Shown: positions 17,301 to 25,722, counted from the stretch's first letter. The stretch: DNA of 64,000 nt from Streptomyces sp. 35G-GA-8 (GCF_023534745.1 NZ_JAMHJQ010000006.1:333586-397585); one strand, 5' to 3'. Translations and numbers: made by a program. Notes: generated from the sequence alone by a model not told the origin.

Positions 17301-18325
17301 GGAAGGCGGTGGACGGTGACCTGTCCACCCGCTGGGCCCAGGGCCTCGGCCTGCCCGACCCGTCCTGGATCCAGGTGGACCTCGGTGCCCAGTACGACGT
17401 GAACGGCGCGATCACCACCTTCGAGAAGAGCAGCGGCTACAAGTACCGCGTCGAGGTGTCCTCGGACGAGGTCCACTGGGAGACGCTGGCGGACCACACC
17501 TCCGCGAACACCACGGCGATGACCGACTACACACACACCGACGTGCCGGTCACCGGCCGCTTCGTACGGCTGACGGTCACCGGCTCCAGCGGCAATGGCG
17601 GAAGCATCTTCGACTTCCAGGTGTACGGCAAGGCCGCGGCGCCCAGTTCGGACCACACGGCCCCCTCGGCCCCCGGAAAGCCCGACGTCAAGCCGCTGCT
17701 GCCCAGCCTGGTGGATCTCAACTGGCCGGCCTCGGCCGACGACACCGCGGTGACCGGCTACGCCGTGTACCAGGACGGCAAGCGGATCGCCGTCACCGAC
17801 GCCACGACCCTGCGGGTCTCCGGTCTGACCCCCGACACGGAGTACTCCTTCACGGTCGTGGCCCGGGACGCCGTACTGAACGCCTCCGAGCCCAGCGAGG
17901 CGGCCGTCGTCACCACGCCGGCCGACCACGACCTGGCGCTGCGGAAGCCGGTGACCGCGTCGTCGGACTCGGAGGAGAACTTCCCCGGGAAGGCGGTGGA
18001 CGGTGACCTGTCCACCCGCTGGGCCCAGGGCCTCGGCCTGCCCGACCCGTCCTGGATCCAGGTGGACCTGGGCAAGGACACCAGCGTCTCCAGCGTGGTG
18101 ACCACCTTCGAGAAGTCCGGCGGCTACCGGTACCGCCTGGAGTACTCGACCGACGGCGCGACGTGGTCGACGCTCGACGACCACACCTCCGAGAACACCG
18201 CCTCGGCGGCCAACTACTCCTTCACCGACGAGCCCGTCACCGCCCGCTACCTGCGGCTGACCGTCACCGGATCCAGCGGCAACGGCGGCAGTGTCTACGA
18301 GATCCAGGTGTACGGCGAGTTCTGA
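14348..18325 (+). CDS. Secreted β-helix glycoside hydrolase-like protein (GH141-type) with three FN3/F5-8C modules
   Basis: About 1,325 aa from GTG 14348 (ATG 14318 is possible). A signal peptide runs to about residue 38: PLRR, a hydrophobic core and APAQA cleavage. The catalytic part (about 41-640) starts LNVYVSPTGKDSGTGTAAHP and continues with PVISGGKRITGW, the pattern of right-handed β-helix proteins of the GH141 type, a family known for an α-L-fucosidase and a xylanase. Three fibronectin III domains (about 650-735, 874-960, 1103-1190) alternate with three F5/8C (discoidin) domains starting at 737, 966 and 1195. These probably bind glycans. Exo-acting fucose release would feed the adjacent importer and catabolic genes. 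Catalytic acids were not placed. Confidence 0.82.
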   Translation: MSAPSARERIRVPLRRMLVAALSLAAATAPLAAAPAQAASPKGLNVYVSPTGKDSGTGTAAHPFRTLEHARDYVREAKKRVSGDVHVLLKSGTYQLSRTFSLTARDSGKDGSRVIYEAAPGAKPVISGGKRITGWTPADSTGKVYKAKVGDLVTRQLYVNGELETRARSAKNPSGFSKTSTGYTFTDTGISGYQRPQDLEVVSSWGWKLQRCGVRSISGNTMTMEQPCWHNANLQQGQEIQNPTWLENARELLDTPGEWYLDEGKGEIYYMPKDGQNLSTATVTVPVVQDLVDLNGTRAKPVTEVSFEGITFSYSTWLAPSSPDGLIEGQAGFRMVGEDNPDFNSTRLEWQKTPGAVNVSYGHDVSFEGNTFTRLGAVGLNLNTGTQGTDITGNVFRQIAATGIQIGGVEVIDAHPDDPRDITKDTMVDNNVVTKVADQYNGSLGILAGYTDHTVITHNKVYDLPYSGISVGWGWGLTDAGGDTNYPDDNLGVPVWDTPTTSRDNIVTDNEIYDIMKSQADGGAVYTLSANPGGTVSGNYIHGVPTHAYGAVYHDEGSRYWRNTGNAFCDVAYQWLLLNHGMDINATGNFTTQPAFTTQFNSTNSNISGNVTVDSCAQLPASIVNNAGLQPAYRHLDPDPADTDTKAPTAPGSPAATTDFPTVADLNWAASSDNTGVTGYSVYRDGTLVSATGKTSVRLSGLTAGQTYSLRITARDAAGNESAPSAELKITMPSGNDLALRKPVTASSDSEENFPGKAVDGDLSTRWAQGLGLPDPSWIQVDLGAQYDVNGAITTFEKSSGYKYRVEVSSDEVHWETLADHTSANTTAMTDYTHTDVPVTGRFVRLTVTGSSGNGGSIFDFQVYGKAAAPSSDHTAPSAPGKPDVKPLLPSLVDLNWPASADDTAVTGYAVYQDGKRIAVTDATTLRVSGLTPDTEYSFTVVARDAVLNASEPSEAAVVTTPADHDLALRKPVTASSDSEENFPGKAVDGDLSTRWAQGLGLPDPSWIQVDLGAQYDVNGAITTFEKSSGYKYRVEVSSDEVHWETLADHTSANTTAMTDYTHTDVPVTGRFVRLTVTGSSGNGGSIFDFQVYGKAAAPSSDHTAPSAPGKPDVKPLLPSLVDLNWPASADDTAVTGYAVYQDGKRIAVTDATTLRVSGLTPDTEYSFTVVARDAVLNASEPSEAAVVTTPADHDLALRKPVTASSDSEENFPGKAVDGDLSTRWAQGLGLPDPSWIQVDLGKDTSVSSVVTTFEKSGGYRYRLEYSTDGATWSTLDDHTSENTASAANYSFTDEPVTARYLRLTVTGSSGNGGSVYEIQVYGEF
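16556..18069 (+). repeat. 687-bp exact tandem repeat inside the β-helix protein gene
   Basis: Copy 1 (16556-17242) and copy 2 (17243-17929) appear identical base for base; the first 140 bases of a third copy (17930-18069) are also identical before the sequence diverges. Each unit encodes one F5/8C domain plus one FN3 domain (229 codons), so the frame is kept. Identity at silent sites points to a very recent duplication, ongoing gene conversion, or a collapsed or expanded assembly. Confidence 0.93.
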
Positions 18326-18331
18326 CCGTAC

Positions 18332-18349
18332 GCGCCCCTCCGGGGGCGC
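18332..18349 (+). terminator. Short GC-rich hairpin after the β-helix gene
   Basis: The arms gcgcccc and ggggcgc with a 4-nt loop lie 7 bp after the stop and 29 bp before the dehydratase start. It may only reduce read-through, because the next gene is in the same direction. Confidence 0.5.
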
Positions 18350-18377
18350 CACGTTCCCCACAGAAACGAAAGCCAGG

Positions 18378-19475
18378 ATGAAGATCACCCATGTCGAAGT
18401 ACACCGGATCGATGTTCCGGCGGCCAGCCCGCCCTTCCGCTGGAGGGACGGGCTGAGCGGAAGCGCTCCGGTGGGCGACGGCGCGGTCCTGCGCATCGGC
18501 ACCGACGAGGGAGCCGAGGGGGTGGCCCTGTTCGCCCGGCCGGGAGCCTTCACCACCCTGCGGGACCTGGTCGATCTGGTCTTCCGTGACGAGCTGGTCG
18601 GGGCCGACCCGTTCCAGCGGGAGTGGCTGTGGCACCGGGTGTGGGAGCTGGACCGTATCCACGAACTCCCGCTCCCCACCCTGGGCCTCATCGACACCGC
18701 CCTGTGGGACCTGGCCGGCCGGTACCACGGCCAGCCGGTCTGGCGCCTGCTCGGCGGCTTCCGGGAGGCGATCCCCGCGTACGCCTCCACCTCGACGTTC
18801 TCCAGCACCGCGGAGTTCCTCGACGTGGCGGACCAGTGCCTTGAACTGGGCTACCGCGGTATCAAGCTGCACGCCTGGGGCGACGCCCGCCGGGACGCCG
18901 AGCTCTGTCTGGCGCTGCGTGACCACGTCGGTCCGTCGGTCCCCCTCATGTACGACGGATCGGCCGGATTCGACCTGCCCGACGCGATCCGCCTGGGGCG
19001 GGCGCTCTCGGAGGCCGACTACCTCTGGTACGAGGAGCCGATGCGCGAGTTCAGCATCTCCGCGTACCAGCGGCTGGCGGCGGCCGTGGACGTACCGCTG
19101 CTGGTGGCCGAGACCTCCGACGGAGCCCATATGAACTCCGCGGACTTCATCAGGGCCGGCGCCGCCACCTTCGGTGTACGGGCCGGCACCACCCTCCGCG
19201 GCGGGATCACCGGAGCCATGCGCACGGCGCACCTCGCCGACGCCTACCGGCTCCGTGTCGAGGTGCACGGTTCGGACATCCCCAACCACCACCTGTGCAT
19301 GGCCATCTCCAACACCACCTACTACGAGTCCCTGGTGACCGCGGCGAAGGCCGTCCGCGAGCGCCATGTGGACGACCAGGGCCTGGTGCACGCCCCCACA
19401 GGGCCAGGCATTTCCCTCCCGCTCGACTTCGGCTACGGCAGCGAACTGCTGCCGTTCGTCGAGCAGCCGCGCTGA
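18378..19475 (+). CDS. Enolase-superfamily sugar-acid dehydratase (mandelate racemase subgroup)
   Basis: 365 aa from ATG 18378. The MR/MLE fold is clear: LGLIDTALWDLAGRYHGQPVW, catalytic GIKLHAWG (Lys163, His165), metal ligands Asp193 (MYDGSAG), Glu219/220 (WYEEPMREF) and Glu245 (AETSDG), and His297 in EVHGSDIPNHH as general acid. The KxH (not KxK) pair is a point of difference from the classical L-fuconate dehydratase, which is also longer. Context makes dehydration of L-fuconate or L-rhamnonate to the 2-keto-3-deoxy acid the likely reaction. It follows the secreted enzyme and is closed by a strong terminator. Confidence 0.83.
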   Translation: MKITHVEVHRIDVPAASPPFRWRDGLSGSAPVGDGAVLRIGTDEGAEGVALFARPGAFTTLRDLVDLVFRDELVGADPFQREWLWHRVWELDRIHELPLPTLGLIDTALWDLAGRYHGQPVWRLLGGFREAIPAYASTSTFSSTAEFLDVADQCLELGYRGIKLHAWGDARRDAELCLALRDHVGPSVPLMYDGSAGFDLPDAIRLGRALSEADYLWYEEPMREFSISAYQRLAAAVDVPLLVAETSDGAHMNSADFIRAGAATFGVRAGTTLRGGITGAMRTAHLADAYRLRVEVHGSDIPNHHLCMAISNTTYYESLVTAAKAVRERHVDDQGLVHAPTGPGISLPLDFGYGSELLPFVEQPR

Positions 19476-19480
19476 CCGGC

Positions 19481-19516
19481 CGGTGGCGGTCCCTCCCCCC
19501 ATAGGGACCGCCACCG
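19481..19516 (+). terminator. Strong hairpin terminator
   Basis: Perfect 14-bp arms (cggtggcggtccct and agggaccgccaccg) enclose an 8-nt loop just after the dehydratase stop. It separates this gene from the importer operon that starts at 19579, so the importer and lut genes may have a promoter of their own or depend on read-through. Confidence 0.8.
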
Positions 19517-19578
19517 AAGCCGGCGCCCCTCACCAGGCGCGTTACCCGTCCCATGCAAGAAACCAGAAAGGCAAGACC

Positions 19579-21009
19579 ATGAGGTCTTCCGGATCTCCGA
19601 GAGCCGGCTCTTCGACAGACGGCTCCTCGGTAATCGGCTCTCCGACGGCCGGCCGACGACGCACCGTTCTGCGCACCGCGGCCGCCGCGCTCTCCCTGGC
19701 TGCGGCGGCCGTACTGACCGGCTGCGCCAGCGCCGACACCTCCACCGACTCCTCTCCCTCGGCGGCGGCCTTCGAGCCGGCCACGCAGAAGGAGGGCTCG
19801 CAGATCACGGTCTGGGCGGACTCGACCCGGCTGCCGTCGGTGGAGGCGTACCAGAAGGCGCACCCGGACGTGAGGATGAACATCGTCACGTACGACGGAG
19901 GCGCCGACGGCTCCACATATCTCCAGTCGAAGGTGCAGCTCTTCGACCGGACCGGCAGCGGCTGGCCGGACGTGGTGTTCGGCTCACCCACCGACGTGAC
20001 CTGGGCGTCCGAGCCCACGACGCCCGACGCACAGCCCTTCGCCGCGCCCCTGGACAGCGACCTCGTACCGCAGAGCACGCTGGACGGCTTCGCCAAGGGC
20101 TCACTCGCCCCCTGCGAGTTCAACGGTCACACCTACTGCCTGCGCAACGACATCGCGCAGGTGGTCCTCTGGTACAACAAGGACCTCATGGACAAGTGGG
20201 GCTACGACGTTCCCGCCACCTGGGAGCAGTACGCGGCCCTGGGGAAGCGGGTCGCCAAGGACCACCCCGGATATCTCGTCGGATCGGTCGGCGACACCAA
20301 CTCCCATGAGTCATACCTCTGGGCCGGCCAGTGCCCCGCGTTCGAACTGACGAAGCCGGACACCCTGCGCACCGACCTCCGGGACCCGAACTGCACCAGG
20401 ATGGCGAGCCTGCTGGACGGGCTGATCGACGCCAAGGCCGTCACCACCAAGGGCTTCTTCAGCCAGGGCTTCGCCAAGGACAGCGGCGGCAAGGTCCTGA
20501 TGGCGTACGGCCCGTCCTGGTACGGCCAGTACCTGTTCAAGACCGCCTTCAAGACCCCGGCCAAGCAGATCGCCGCGGCGGCCCCGCTGAAGTGGGACGA
20601 CGAGACCACGACCGCGACCGGCAACGTCGGCGGCGGCGTGTGGATGGTGTCCTCGCACAGCTCCAACCTCAAGGCGTCCACGGACCTGGTCACCTGGCTG
20701 ACCACCTCCAACGAGAACCAGGCGTCCGCGCCCACCTACCCGGCCTACACCAAGGCCGCCGAAGCCTGGCTGGCCAACCCGGCCAACAGCGACTACTTCG
20801 CCAACGACATCAGCAAGCCCTTCAAGGAGGCCGCCGGCCAGGTGTGGACCGGCTGGTCGAACACCAGGTTCTCGGACGCCACCGCCTGGTCCAGCGTCGT
20901 ACTGCCCGCCCTGACCGCGGGCAAGAGCCTGACCTCGACGCTGGAGGCCTGGCAGAAGGAGATCAGTAACGAGGCGAAGGCCGAGGGATACCAGGTGGTC
21001 AACGAATGA
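19579..21009 (+). CDS. Family 1 sugar-binding lipoprotein of an ABC importer
   Basis: 476 aa from ATG 19579, with aaagg 7 nt upstream. The leader carries RRR near residue 26, a hydrophobic stretch and the lipobox VLTGC with Cys49 as the lipidated residue. The mature protein follows the family 1 pattern (ITVWADSTRLPSVEAYQKAHP, CLRNDIAQVVLWYNKDLMDKWG). It should capture an oligosaccharide or deoxyhexose outside the membrane. The stop overlaps the first permease by 4 bp. No ATPase gene is nearby; such importers in Streptomyces usually share one MsiK-type ATPase encoded elsewhere. Confidence 0.9.
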   Translation: MRSSGSPRAGSSTDGSSVIGSPTAGRRRTVLRTAAAALSLAAAAVLTGCASADTSTDSSPSAAAFEPATQKEGSQITVWADSTRLPSVEAYQKAHPDVRMNIVTYDGGADGSTYLQSKVQLFDRTGSGWPDVVFGSPTDVTWASEPTTPDAQPFAAPLDSDLVPQSTLDGFAKGSLAPCEFNGHTYCLRNDIAQVVLWYNKDLMDKWGYDVPATWEQYAALGKRVAKDHPGYLVGSVGDTNSHESYLWAGQCPAFELTKPDTLRTDLRDPNCTRMASLLDGLIDAKAVTTKGFFSQGFAKDSGGKVLMAYGPSWYGQYLFKTAFKTPAKQIAAAAPLKWDDETTTATGNVGGGVWMVSSHSSNLKASTDLVTWLTTSNENQASAPTYPAYTKAAEAWLANPANSDYFANDISKPFKEAAGQVWTGWSNTRFSDATAWSSVVLPALTAGKSLTSTLEAWQKEISNEAKAEGYQVVNE

Positions 21010-21938
21010 CACTGCTGGAGACCGAGCGTGTCGCCGTCTCCCCCCTCCGCCGCGGCGCCGAGCCGCGGCGGAGGGGCCCCGGCCTCACGGGCTACCTCTT
21101 CGTCGCCGGCTACGTGCTCCTGCTGCTCGCCTTCGGCGTCTTCCCCACCTGCTACTCGTTCTACCTGGCGCTCACCAACGACCAGGGTCAGTTCACCGGG
21201 CTCAACCAGTTCGTGAAGGTCGCCCAGGACTACCGCTTCGTCCCGGCCTTCACCCACATGCTGATCTACCTGGTCATGTGGCTGGTTGTGCTGGTCGTGC
21301 TGGTCGTGCTGGTCGCGGTGGTCCTGCGCAGCCGGGTGCGGCCCGGGACCTCGGCGGTGTTCCGCTTCCTGTACTACATTCCCGGCGCCCTCGCCGGGGT
21401 CGCCAGCGTGCTGGTGTGGCTGTTCATGCTGGACCCGGACGTCAGCCCGGTGTCCTGGCTGCTCAACAGCATGGGAATGCACAGCTTCGCGGCCGTACTC
21501 ACGCCCGGCAACCTGCCGTTGATCCTCATGCTGATCGCCTTCTGGACCGGCGCCGGCGGCTGGATGGTCGTGATGTACGGGGCGCTGAACAACATCCCGG
21601 ACGAGGTGCTGGAAGCCGCGCGGATGGACGGCGCGGGGCCCTGGCGCACCGCCTGGCACATCCAGATTCCGATGATCCGGCAGTGGATCGTGTACATGAC
21701 GATCATGGCGTTCGCAACCGGCACCCAGCTGTTCGTCGAGCCCCAACTGCTCCAGACGGCCAGTCTCGGCCGGGTGAGCCCCACCTGGTCGCCCAACCAG
21801 CTGGCCTTCGTCTACGCCTTCCAGCAGGGCGACTTCAACGGCGCCGCCGCTATCTCCGTCTTCCTGCTGGTGCTGGGACTCATAGCCGCCGGACTTCTGG
21901 TCGCCCGCTCGAACCTGTTCAAGTTGGATGAGAAATGA
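21006..21938 (+). CDS. Sugar ABC importer permease (MalF-type)
   Basis: 310 aa with about six transmembrane helices after a basic N-terminus (RRGAEPRRRGPGL). The EAA loop that contacts the ATPase reads EVLEAARMDGAGPWRTAWHI followed by QIPMIR. It overlaps the binding protein and the second permease by 4 bp on both sides, so the three are translationally coupled. Confidence 0.9.
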   Translation: MTLLETERVAVSPLRRGAEPRRRGPGLTGYLFVAGYVLLLLAFGVFPTCYSFYLALTNDQGQFTGLNQFVKVAQDYRFVPAFTHMLIYLVMWLVVLVVLVVLVAVVLRSRVRPGTSAVFRFLYYIPGALAGVASVLVWLFMLDPDVSPVSWLLNSMGMHSFAAVLTPGNLPLILMLIAFWTGAGGWMVVMYGALNNIPDEVLEAARMDGAGPWRTAWHIQIPMIRQWIVYMTIMAFATGTQLFVEPQLLQTASLGRVSPTWSPNQLAFVYAFQQGDFNGAAAISVFLLVLGLIAAGLLVARSNLFKLDEK

Positions 21939-22849
21939 CGCAATCCACTCTCTCCTCGACGGTGACGGGCCGGCGTCTTCAGCCCTCCCGGGCCGTCTCC
22001 TTCCTGATCGTGGGCCTCCTGCTGGCCCTGCTGCTGGTGTTCTTCGTCCTGCCGGTGATCTGGCTGCTGCTCGCACCGTCGAAGACCGCGGGCCAGGTGG
22101 TGCGGGACAACCCGCTCTCCTTCGGGTCGTTCCAGCAGATCGGTGCCGCCTGGCAGCACCTGTTCGCCTTCCAGGACGGCGCGATGGTCACCTGGCTGCG
22201 CAACTCGGCGATCTACTCAGGGGGTTCGCTGATCCTGACCCTGGCCGTCAGTGTCCCGGCCGGCTACGCGCTGGCCCTGACGAAGTTCCGGGGCCGCAAG
22301 ACGCTGCTGACCATCACCCTGGTCACCATGATCATGCCGCAGGCCACCCTGGTGCTGCCGGTCTTCCTGGAACTCAACAAATTCCATCTGATCGGCACCG
22401 TCTGGTCCGTGATCCTGCCCTTCTCCTTCTATCCGTTCGGCGTGTACCTGGTCTACATCTACTTCGGGAGCAGCCTGCCCAGGGACCTGCTGTCGGCCGC
22501 GCGGATCGACGGCTGCAACGAATGGCAGCTCTTCACCCTCATCGCGCTGCCGCTGGCCAAGCCGGTGGTCGGACTGGTCGCGTTCTTCAGCTTCGTCGGC
22601 AACTGGAACAACTTCTTCCTGCCGTACCTCGTCCTGCCGAACAGCGAGCAGTTCCCCGTCCAGGTGGGCCTCAACCAACTGCTGACCTCCACCCCGTCGT
22701 TCAACCCGGTGGCCGGCGCGGGTCTCAACATCACCATCCCGGAACTGGCCCTGGCGATCGTCGTCGCTATCCTGCCCGTGCTGGTGCTCTTCCTCTTCTC
22801 GCAGCGCACGCTGGTGTCCGGCATGCTCGCGGGCGCGACCAAGGAATGA
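21935..22849 (+). CDS. Sugar ABC importer permease (MalG-type)
   Basis: 304 aa, about six transmembrane helices. The EAA loop is DLLSAARIDGCNEWQLFTLI, ending IALPLAKP. It forms the membrane channel with the preceding permease. The stop overlaps the lutA start by 4 bp, which joins transport to lactate oxidation in one operon. Confidence 0.9.
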   Translation: MTQSTLSSTVTGRRLQPSRAVSFLIVGLLLALLLVFFVLPVIWLLLAPSKTAGQVVRDNPLSFGSFQQIGAAWQHLFAFQDGAMVTWLRNSAIYSGGSLILTLAVSVPAGYALALTKFRGRKTLLTITLVTMIMPQATLVLPVFLELNKFHLIGTVWSVILPFSFYPFGVYLVYIYFGSSLPRDLLSAARIDGCNEWQLFTLIALPLAKPVVGLVAFFSFVGNWNNFFLPYLVLPNSEQFPVQVGLNQLLTSTPSFNPVAGAGLNITIPELALAIVVAILPVLVLFLFSQRTLVSGMLAGATKE

Positions 22850-23610
22850 GCGCCATGCGCGTCGCGCTCTTCCCCACCTGCGTCAACGACGCCGTCCATC
22901 CGGCGACGGCGATCGCCACCGTCACCGTCCTCGAACGGCTCGGCGTCGAGGTGGACTTCCCGTACGAGCAGACCTGCTGCGGCCAGCCCCAGTTCAACAC
23001 CGGCTACCGCCGGGATACCGAGCCGCTCGTGCGCCGCATGGCGAAGGCCTTCGACGGATACGACCACGTGGTGGCCCCCTCGGGATCCTGTGTGGCCATG
23101 GTCCGCGACAACTATCCCCGCCTCGGCGCGCGGGCCTCCGCGGAAGGGCGCGGCAACGGACTTGCCGATCAGGCCAGTTCGCTGGCCGGCCGGGTCCATG
23201 AGTTCACCGAGTTCCTGGTCGACGTGCTGGGGGTGACCGATGTCGGCGCGTACTTCCCGTACACCGTCACCTACCATCCGTCCTGCCACGGGCTGCGCGT
23301 GCTCGGACTGGGCGACCGGCCCCGGCGGTTGCTGGAGGCCGTCGAGGGCCTGGAACTGATCGAACTCCCCGGCGCGGATCAGTGCTGTGGCTTCGGCGGC
23401 ACCTTCGCGGTGAAGAACCCCGATGTCTCGGCTGCCATGGGCGCCGACAAGATCCGCAACGCCGAGGGCACCGGCGCCCGCGTGCTGTGCGGCGCGGACA
23501 ACTCCTGCCTCCTGCACCTGGACGGGATGCTGCGCCGTCACGGCAGCGATCTCCGCCCGCTGCACCTCGCCGAAATCCTCGCCTCCACCCGGACGGAACC
23601 CTTGAGATGA
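22846..23610 (+). CDS. lutA: L-lactate oxidation subunit LutA (CCG-domain Fe-S protein)
   Basis: 254 aa; ATG 22846 overlaps the permease stop (ATG 22855 also in frame). The two cysteine-rich CCG repeats of the LutA/GlpC type are present: TCCGQPQFNTG with SGSCVAM, and later YHPSCHGLR with QCCGFGGTFAVKNP. LutA works with LutB and LutC to oxidise L-lactate to pyruvate through Fe-S clusters. Here its substrate is probably the L-lactate released by the FAH hydrolase of the same cluster. lutB begins 31 bp downstream. Confidence 0.93.
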   Translation: MSAMRVALFPTCVNDAVHPATAIATVTVLERLGVEVDFPYEQTCCGQPQFNTGYRRDTEPLVRRMAKAFDGYDHVVAPSGSCVAMVRDNYPRLGARASAEGRGNGLADQASSLAGRVHEFTEFLVDVLGVTDVGAYFPYTVTYHPSCHGLRVLGLGDRPRRLLEAVEGLELIELPGADQCCGFGGTFAVKNPDVSAAMGADKIRNAEGTGARVLCGADNSCLLHLDGMLRRHGSDLRPLHLAEILASTRTEPLR

Positions 23611-23641
23611 CCGACACGTACCTCCGAACGAAAGCTCTGCG

Positions 23642-25081
23642 ATGACCGGTACCTACCTGGGGTTCCCGGCCTTCCCCCGCGCGGCGGCCGACGCCACCCG
23701 GGACACCGGGCTGCGGGCGAACCTGACCCGAGCCACCGGTACGATCCGCGGCAAGCGCGAGCGGGCCGTCGCCGAGCTGGACGACTGGGCGGAGCTGCGC
23801 GCCGCCGGGGCCGCGATCAAGGACAGGACGCTGCGGCATCTGGACCACTACCTGGAGCAGTTGGAGGACACGGTCACCCGGGCCGGCGGTGTGGTGCACT
23901 GGGCGACCGATGCCGCCGAGGCCAACCGGATCGTCGCCGACCTGGTCAAAGCCACCGGTGAGACCGAAGTCGTGAAGGTCAAATCCATGGCCACACAGGA
24001 GATCGGCCTCAACGAAGCCCTTGCCGCCGAAGGCATCACCGCCTACGAGACCGACCTCGCCGAACTCATCGTGCAACTGGGCGACGACCTTCCCTCCCAC
24101 ATCCTCGTGCCGGCGATCCACAAGAACCGCGCGGAGATCCGGGACATCTTCGGCGAGACCATGGGCAGTTGGGGCCGCCCGGCGCCCGAGGGACTGACCG
24201 ACGATCCCGCCGAACTGGCCGAGGCCGCCCGCCTGCACCTGCGTGAGAAGTTCCTGCGGGCCAAAGTGGCAGTCTCCGGCGGCAACTTCATGGTCGCCGA
24301 GACCGGAACCCTCGTCGTGGTCGAGTCGGAGGGCAACGGCCGGATGTGCCTGACCCTGCCCGAAACGCTGATCTCCGTGGTCGGCATCGAGAAGGTCGTG
24401 CCCACCTGGCATGACCTGGAAGTCTTCCTGCAGACCCTCCCCCGCTCCTCCACCGCCGAGCGGATGAACCCGTACACCTCGATGTGGACCGGCATCACCG
24501 ATGGCGACGGGCCCAGCGCTTTCCACCTGGTCCTGCTCGACAACGGCCGCACCGGCACCCTGGCCGACACCACAGGCCGCCAGGCGCTGCGCTGCATCCG
24601 CTGCTCGGCCTGCCTCAACGTCTGCCCGGTCTACGAACGCGCCGGCGGCCACGCCTACGGCTCCCCGTACCCCGGTCCCATCGGCGCCATCCTCACCCCG
24701 CAACTCCGCGGCACCGCAACCGAACTGGACGCCTCCCTGCCGTACGCCTCCTCGCTGTGCGGCGCCTGCTACGAGGTCTGCCCGGTCGCCATCGACATCC
24801 CCGAGGTGCTCGTCCGCCTCCGCGAGCGGGTGGCTGTACAGGGCGGTGCGGGCCACCGGCTGGAGAAGGTGGCTGTACGCGCGGCGGGCTGGGTTCTCGA
24901 CCGTCCCGCGGTCCTCGCCGCGGCCGAGCGAGCGGCCTCCCGTACGCGACGGCTGCATCCCCGGCGCCTGCCCGGACCCGGCAGCGGAGCCTGGAGCGAG
25001 TTCCGCGATCTGCCCCGGATGCCGGCGGCGTCCTTCCGCGACTGGTGGCGCGCCAACCGAACAACCGAGGAGGGCCCATGA
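23642..25081 (+). CDS. lutB: L-lactate oxidation subunit LutB (ferredoxin-type)
   Basis: 479 aa. The N-terminal LUD domain contains VKVKSMATQEIGLNEAL and AVSGGNFMVAETGTLV. Two 4Fe-4S motifs follow: CIRCSACLNVCPVY near residue 320 and LCGACYEVCPVAID about 60 residues later. This is the LutB/LldF arrangement. The stop overlaps lutC by 4 bp. It is the electron-transfer core of the LutABC lactate oxidase. Confidence 0.93.
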   Translation: MTGTYLGFPAFPRAAADATRDTGLRANLTRATGTIRGKRERAVAELDDWAELRAAGAAIKDRTLRHLDHYLEQLEDTVTRAGGVVHWATDAAEANRIVADLVKATGETEVVKVKSMATQEIGLNEALAAEGITAYETDLAELIVQLGDDLPSHILVPAIHKNRAEIRDIFGETMGSWGRPAPEGLTDDPAELAEAARLHLREKFLRAKVAVSGGNFMVAETGTLVVVESEGNGRMCLTLPETLISVVGIEKVVPTWHDLEVFLQTLPRSSTAERMNPYTSMWTGITDGDGPSAFHLVLLDNGRTGTLADTTGRQALRCIRCSACLNVCPVYERAGGHAYGSPYPGPIGAILTPQLRGTATELDASLPYASSLCGACYEVCPVAIDIPEVLVRLRERVAVQGGAGHRLEKVAVRAAGWVLDRPAVLAAAERAASRTRRLHPRRLPGPGSGAWSEFRDLPRMPAASFRDWWRANRTTEEGP

Positions 25082-25722
25082 GCAGCCGGGACATAGTGCT
25101 CGGCCGTATCCGCGCCGCCCTGAGCGACGTCCCCGGCGAGGAGCGGCCGGAGGATGTCCCCGTGCCCCGTGAATACTGGGCAGCTCACGCGCCGGACGAT
25201 CCCGGCGGACTGCTGGATCTGCTCCAGGACCGGCTCGCCGAGTACCGCGCCACTGTGCACCGGTGTGACGCCGCCGCGCTGCCGGAGACAGTGGCCGCCG
25301 TACTGGCCCGGCGGGGCGCACGGACCGTCGTCGTCCCCGAGGGACTGCCGGCCCAGTGGCTCACCGCTTTCGCGGCCACCCGTCTCGGCGACACCCCGCC
25401 GCTGAGCCCGCAGGCCTGCGACACGGCGGACAGCGTGGTGACCTCGTGCGCACTGGCCATCGCCGAAACCGGCACGATCGTGCTGGACGGCGGGTCGGGA
25501 CAGGGCCGCCGGGCGCTGAGCCTGATCCCCGACCACCACCTGTGCGTGGTGCGCGCGCCGGAGCAGGTCGTGGCCTCGGTACCGGCCGCCGTCGCGCGGC
25601 TGGCACCGACCCGCCCGCTCACCTGGATCTCCGGCCCCTCGGCCACCAGCGACATCGAACTCGAACGCGTCGAGGGCGTCCACGGCCCCCGTACGCTGGA
25701 CGTCGTCCTCGTGCGGGGCTGA
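25078..25722 (+). CDS. lutC: L-lactate oxidation subunit LutC (LUD domain)
   Basis: 214 aa from ATG 25078, with gaggaggg directly upstream. A single LUD domain is recognisable: DSVVTSCALAIAETGTIVLD, then GRRALSLIPDHHLCVV, and the C-terminal ISGPSATSDIELERVEGVHG. It completes the lutABC set. Its start inside the lutB stop indicates tight coupling. Confidence 0.93.
   Translation: MSSRDIVLGRIRAALSDVPGEERPEDVPVPREYWAAHAPDDPGGLLDLLQDRLAEYRATVHRCDAAALPETVAAVLARRGARTVVVPEGLPAQWLTAFAATRLGDTPPLSPQACDTADSVVTSCALAIAETGTIVLDGGSGQGRRALSLIPDHHLCVVRAPEQVVASVPAAVARLAPTRPLTWISGPSATSDIELERVEGVHGPRTLDVVLVRG

Noticed and set aside
16556-18069. The tandem repeats as a CRISPR-like or satellite array
   Set aside because: The unit is 687 bp, keeps the reading frame and encodes two protein domains.
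14330-18808. A very long open frame antisense to the β-helix protein gene
   Set aside because: It has no recognisable domain and is rich in Arg/Gly/Val as expected for the complement of GC-biased codons. The sense strand encodes clear domains.
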